From NCBI RefSeq assembly GCF_002368395.1, contig NZ_AP018254.1:4402001-4466000 (forward strand): DNA of 64,000 bases, given 5' to 3'. How positions within the stretch are numbered: the first letter of the stretch is position 1; each line of letters starts with the position of its first letter. The notes below the pieces were generated by a model. It ran no database searches. It worked only from the letters and a program-made list of their open reading frames with translations, and was not told the origin of the DNA. The DNA comes from Calothrix sp. NIES-3974 (GTDB taxonomy: Bacteria; Cyanobacteriota; Cyanobacteriia; Cyanobacteriales; Nostocaceae). A program made the position numbers and the translations under genes. This document shows, in pieces, positions 62,115 through 64,000 of this stretch.

Positions 62115-64000
62115 ATGGAAATAATCTATCAGTATGCCTGGATGATTCCAGTTCTCCCGCTTTTAGGAGCAATGCTGGTTGGTCTAGGATTAATTTCGTT
62201 AAATCAGGTGACAAATCGCCTGCGGCAACTCAATGCGGTGCTAATTATCTCGTTAATGGGCACAGCGATGGGGTTATCGTTAGCTATTTTATGGAGTCAA
62301 ATTCAAGGACACGCACCCTATACGCGTATCTTTGAATGGGCAGCAGCAGGTAATTTTCACCTCACAATGGGGTACACGATTGACCACCTGACTGCAATGA
62401 TGTTAGTAGTCGTCACCACTGTTGCAATACTGGTGATGATTTATACGGATGGGTACATGTCCCACGACCCAGGCTATGTACGTTTTTATGCGTATTTGAG
62501 CCTATTTGGTTCATCAATGTTAGGTTTGGTGGTTAGCCCCAACTTGGTTCAGATATATATTTTCTGGGAATTAGTGGGGATGTGTTCCTACCTGCTGGTG
62601 GGGTTTTGGTACGACCGCAAAGCAGCTGCGGATGCTTGTCAAAAAGCATTTGTGACCAACCGGGTTGGTGACTTTGGTTTGTTGCTGGGTATTCTGGGGC
62701 TATTTTGGGCAACGGGTAGCTTTGATTTTGCGGTGATGGGGGAAAGACTAGGTGAGCTAGTGGAAAACGGTTCCCTGAGCAATTTCTTGGCATGTTTATT
62801 TGCCATTTTGGTATTTCTCGGACCAGTGGCAAAATCAGCCCAGTTTCCCCTACATGTGTGGCTACCCGATGCGATGGAGGGTCCTACACCCATTAGTGCC
62901 TTGATTCACGCAGCGACGATGGTGGCTGCTGGAGTGTTCTTGATAGCCAGAATGTATCCGGTATTTGAACATGTACCGGCGGCGATGGGTGTGATTGCCT
63001 TTACGGGGGCATTTACAGCATTTTTGGGGGCAACCATTGCGATTACCCAAAATGACATCAAAAAAGGATTAGCCTACTCAACCATTTCCCAGTTAGGTTA
63101 CATGGTGATGGCAATGGGAGTGGGGGCTTACTCTGCGGGATTATTTCACTTGATGACCCACGCCTACTTTAAGGCAATGCTATTCCTAGGGTCGGGTTCG
63201 GTAATTCACGGGATGGAAGGTGTTGTAGGACACAATCCGGTTCTTGCCCAAGATATGCGGGTGATGGGGGGATTGCGTAAATACATGCCTGTGACTGCGA
63301 TTACATTTTTAATCGGTTGTTTAGCAATTTCCGGTATACCTCCCTTTGCTGGATTTTGGTCAAAGGATGAAATTTTGAGTGCGGCTTTTTCTGCTAACCC
63401 ATTGTTGTGGTTTGTCGGTTATGTAACGGCAGGAATTACGGCCTTTTACATGTTCCGGATGTATTTTTCCACCTTTGAGGGTGGATTCCGGGGTACAGAT
63501 CAAAAAATTATTCAAAAACTCAAGGATGCAGCTGCTTTTGCCGCAACACCGGCGGTCAATTTTGGACCAGGGGCGATGCGTCAAGGGGAATTAGCAGCAA
63601 CCACTAGCCACGCTCATGATGATCATGGTCATGGAGATGGACACCATAGTGATACTCCCCATGAGTCACCTTGGACAATGACCTTACCGTTGGTAGTGTT
63701 GGCATTTCCATCGATGTTAATCGGACTTTTGGGTACACCCTTTGCCAATTACTTTGAGCAGTTTGTTTATTCCCCGAATGAAACCTTGGCTGAAGTCATG
63801 GAACATTTGGCGGAGTTTGAACCGAATGAGTTTTATATCATGGCAGGTAGTTCGGTCGGTATTTCCCTAATTGGGATTACCTTGGCTGTGTTGATGTATT
63901 TAATCAAGAAAATCGATCCAGCCGCGATCGCATCTCAAATTAAACCGCTTTACGAGTTATCTTTGAACAAGTGGTATTTCGACGATATTTACTACAAAGT
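62115..64000 (+). CDS. ndhF1: NAD(P)H-quinone oxidoreductase subunit 5 (NdhF1), 3' end outside window
   Basis: NdhF is a proton-pumping membrane subunit of the photosynthetic NDH-1 complex, which receives electrons from ferredoxin. NdhF1 belongs to the respiratory/cyclic-flow form. The first 628 residues are seen. They begin MEIIYQYAWMIPVLPLLGAM and include FWELVGMCSYLLVGFWYDRK, AFVTNRVGDFGLLLGILGLF, the transport motif PLHVWLPDAMEGPTPISALI, HAATMVAAGVFLIARMYPVF and the THAYFKAMLFLGSGS region. A His/Asp-rich loop (HAHDDHGHGDGHH, about residues 498-512) lies in the cytoplasmic stretch before the long C-terminal helix. The frame is open to the window edge; the usual protein is about 650-700 residues, so only the end is missing. 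Confidence 0.95.
   Translation, partial: MEIIYQYAWMIPVLPLLGAMLVGLGLISLNQVTNRLRQLNAVLIISLMGTAMGLSLAILWSQIQGHAPYTRIFEWAAAGNFHLTMGYTIDHLTAMMLVVVTTVAILVMIYTDGYMSHDPGYVRFYAYLSLFGSSMLGLVVSPNLVQIYIFWELVGMCSYLLVGFWYDRKAAADACQKAFVTNRVGDFGLLLGILGLFWATGSFDFAVMGERLGELVENGSLSNFLACLFAILVFLGPVAKSAQFPLHVWLPDAMEGPTPISALIHAATMVAAGVFLIARMYPVFEHVPAAMGVIAFTGAFTAFLGATIAITQNDIKKGLAYSTISQLGYMVMAMGVGAYSAGLFHLMTHAYFKAMLFLGSGSVIHGMEGVVGHNPVLAQDMRVMGGLRKYMPVTAITFLIGCLAISGIPPFAGFWSKDEILSAAFSANPLLWFVGYVTAGITAFYMFRMYFSTFEGGFRGTDQKIIQKLKDAAAFAATPAVNFGPGAMRQGELAATTSHAHDDHGHGDGHHSDTPHESPWTMTLPLVVLAFPSMLIGLLGTPFANYFEQFVYSPNETLAEVMEHLAEFEPNEFYIMAGSSVGISLIGITLAVLMYLIKKIDPAAIASQIKPLYELSLNKWYFDDIYYK

Noticed and set aside
62533-63584. 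Several minus-strand frames opposite ndhF1
   Set aside because: They are shadows of the conserved NdhF coding sequence and follow its codon bias.

Overview
The window comes from a filamentous, almost certainly heterocyst-forming cyanobacterium (Nostocales). The evidence is the very frequent HIP1 octamer GCGATCGC, intergenic short tandem repeats of the GATTTTG and CCCTATTC types, a PatD-like heterocyst-frequency protein, XisH/XisI homologues, and several families confined to cyanobacteria (DUF3086, DUF3119, DUF6464, RbcR/Ycf30, SbtA/SbtB, NdhF1). I found no rRNA, tRNA or CRISPR array.

Layout. 1-8 kb: a truncated dCache membrane sensor, rsmH, patD-like, a bifunctional (p)ppGpp synthetase/hydrolase, a stomatin-like protein, a 2H-phosphoesterase-like protein and a DUF6464 protein. 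8-13 kb: fmt, a 1.3-kb gene-free stretch, a secreted or anchored protein of unknown function, and a 1-kb intergenic region with a MITE-like element. 13-16 kb: minC-minD-minE, with a 24/25-bp tandem array between minC and minD. 17.5-21 kb: typA, an orphan Bpu10I-type endonuclease gene and a dienelactone hydrolase. 21.7-26.2 kb: an accessory-looking block with an IS605-type element (tnpB intact, tnpA frameshifted), divergent sbtB and sbtA for bicarbonate uptake, and a transposase remnant. 26.3-32 kb: uvrA, an Rpn-family nuclease, and xisI with a broken xisH. 32-37.3 kb: a NarL/DesK-type kinase, a small membrane protein resembling the kinase dimerisation domain but without the phospho-accepting His, and a LuxR-type response regulator, converging on an asparagine-synthetase-like gene. 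37-41 kb: a small anchored protein and the DUF3119-DUF3086-plsY cluster. 41-50 kb: a 25-repeat TPR protein, a GNAT acetyltransferase, a photolyase, another TPR-like protein and small membrane proteins. 50-56.5 kb: argH, potC, a phosphoribulokinase paralogue, radC and a Uma2 protein. 56.8-64 kb: an SpkB-like Ser/Thr kinase, rbcR, a thioredoxin and the start of ndhF1.

Functional themes. Inorganic carbon and photosynthesis are represented by sbtA/sbtB, rbcR, ndhF1, a thioredoxin and a PRK paralogue. Division and pattern are represented by minCDE and patD-like. DNA repair is represented by uvrA, the photolyase and radC.

The most distinctive aspect is the intergenic space. Several families of short palindromes and MITE-like sequences recur across it. 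One palindrome family supplies the stop codon TAG of three different genes and has been amplified into an array inside the min locus. The best candidates for new biology are this palindrome family, the kinase / His-less dimerisation protein / regulator trio, an SbtB that lacks its C-terminal redox loop, the orphan restriction-type nuclease, and a structured-looking 1.3-kb leader region.
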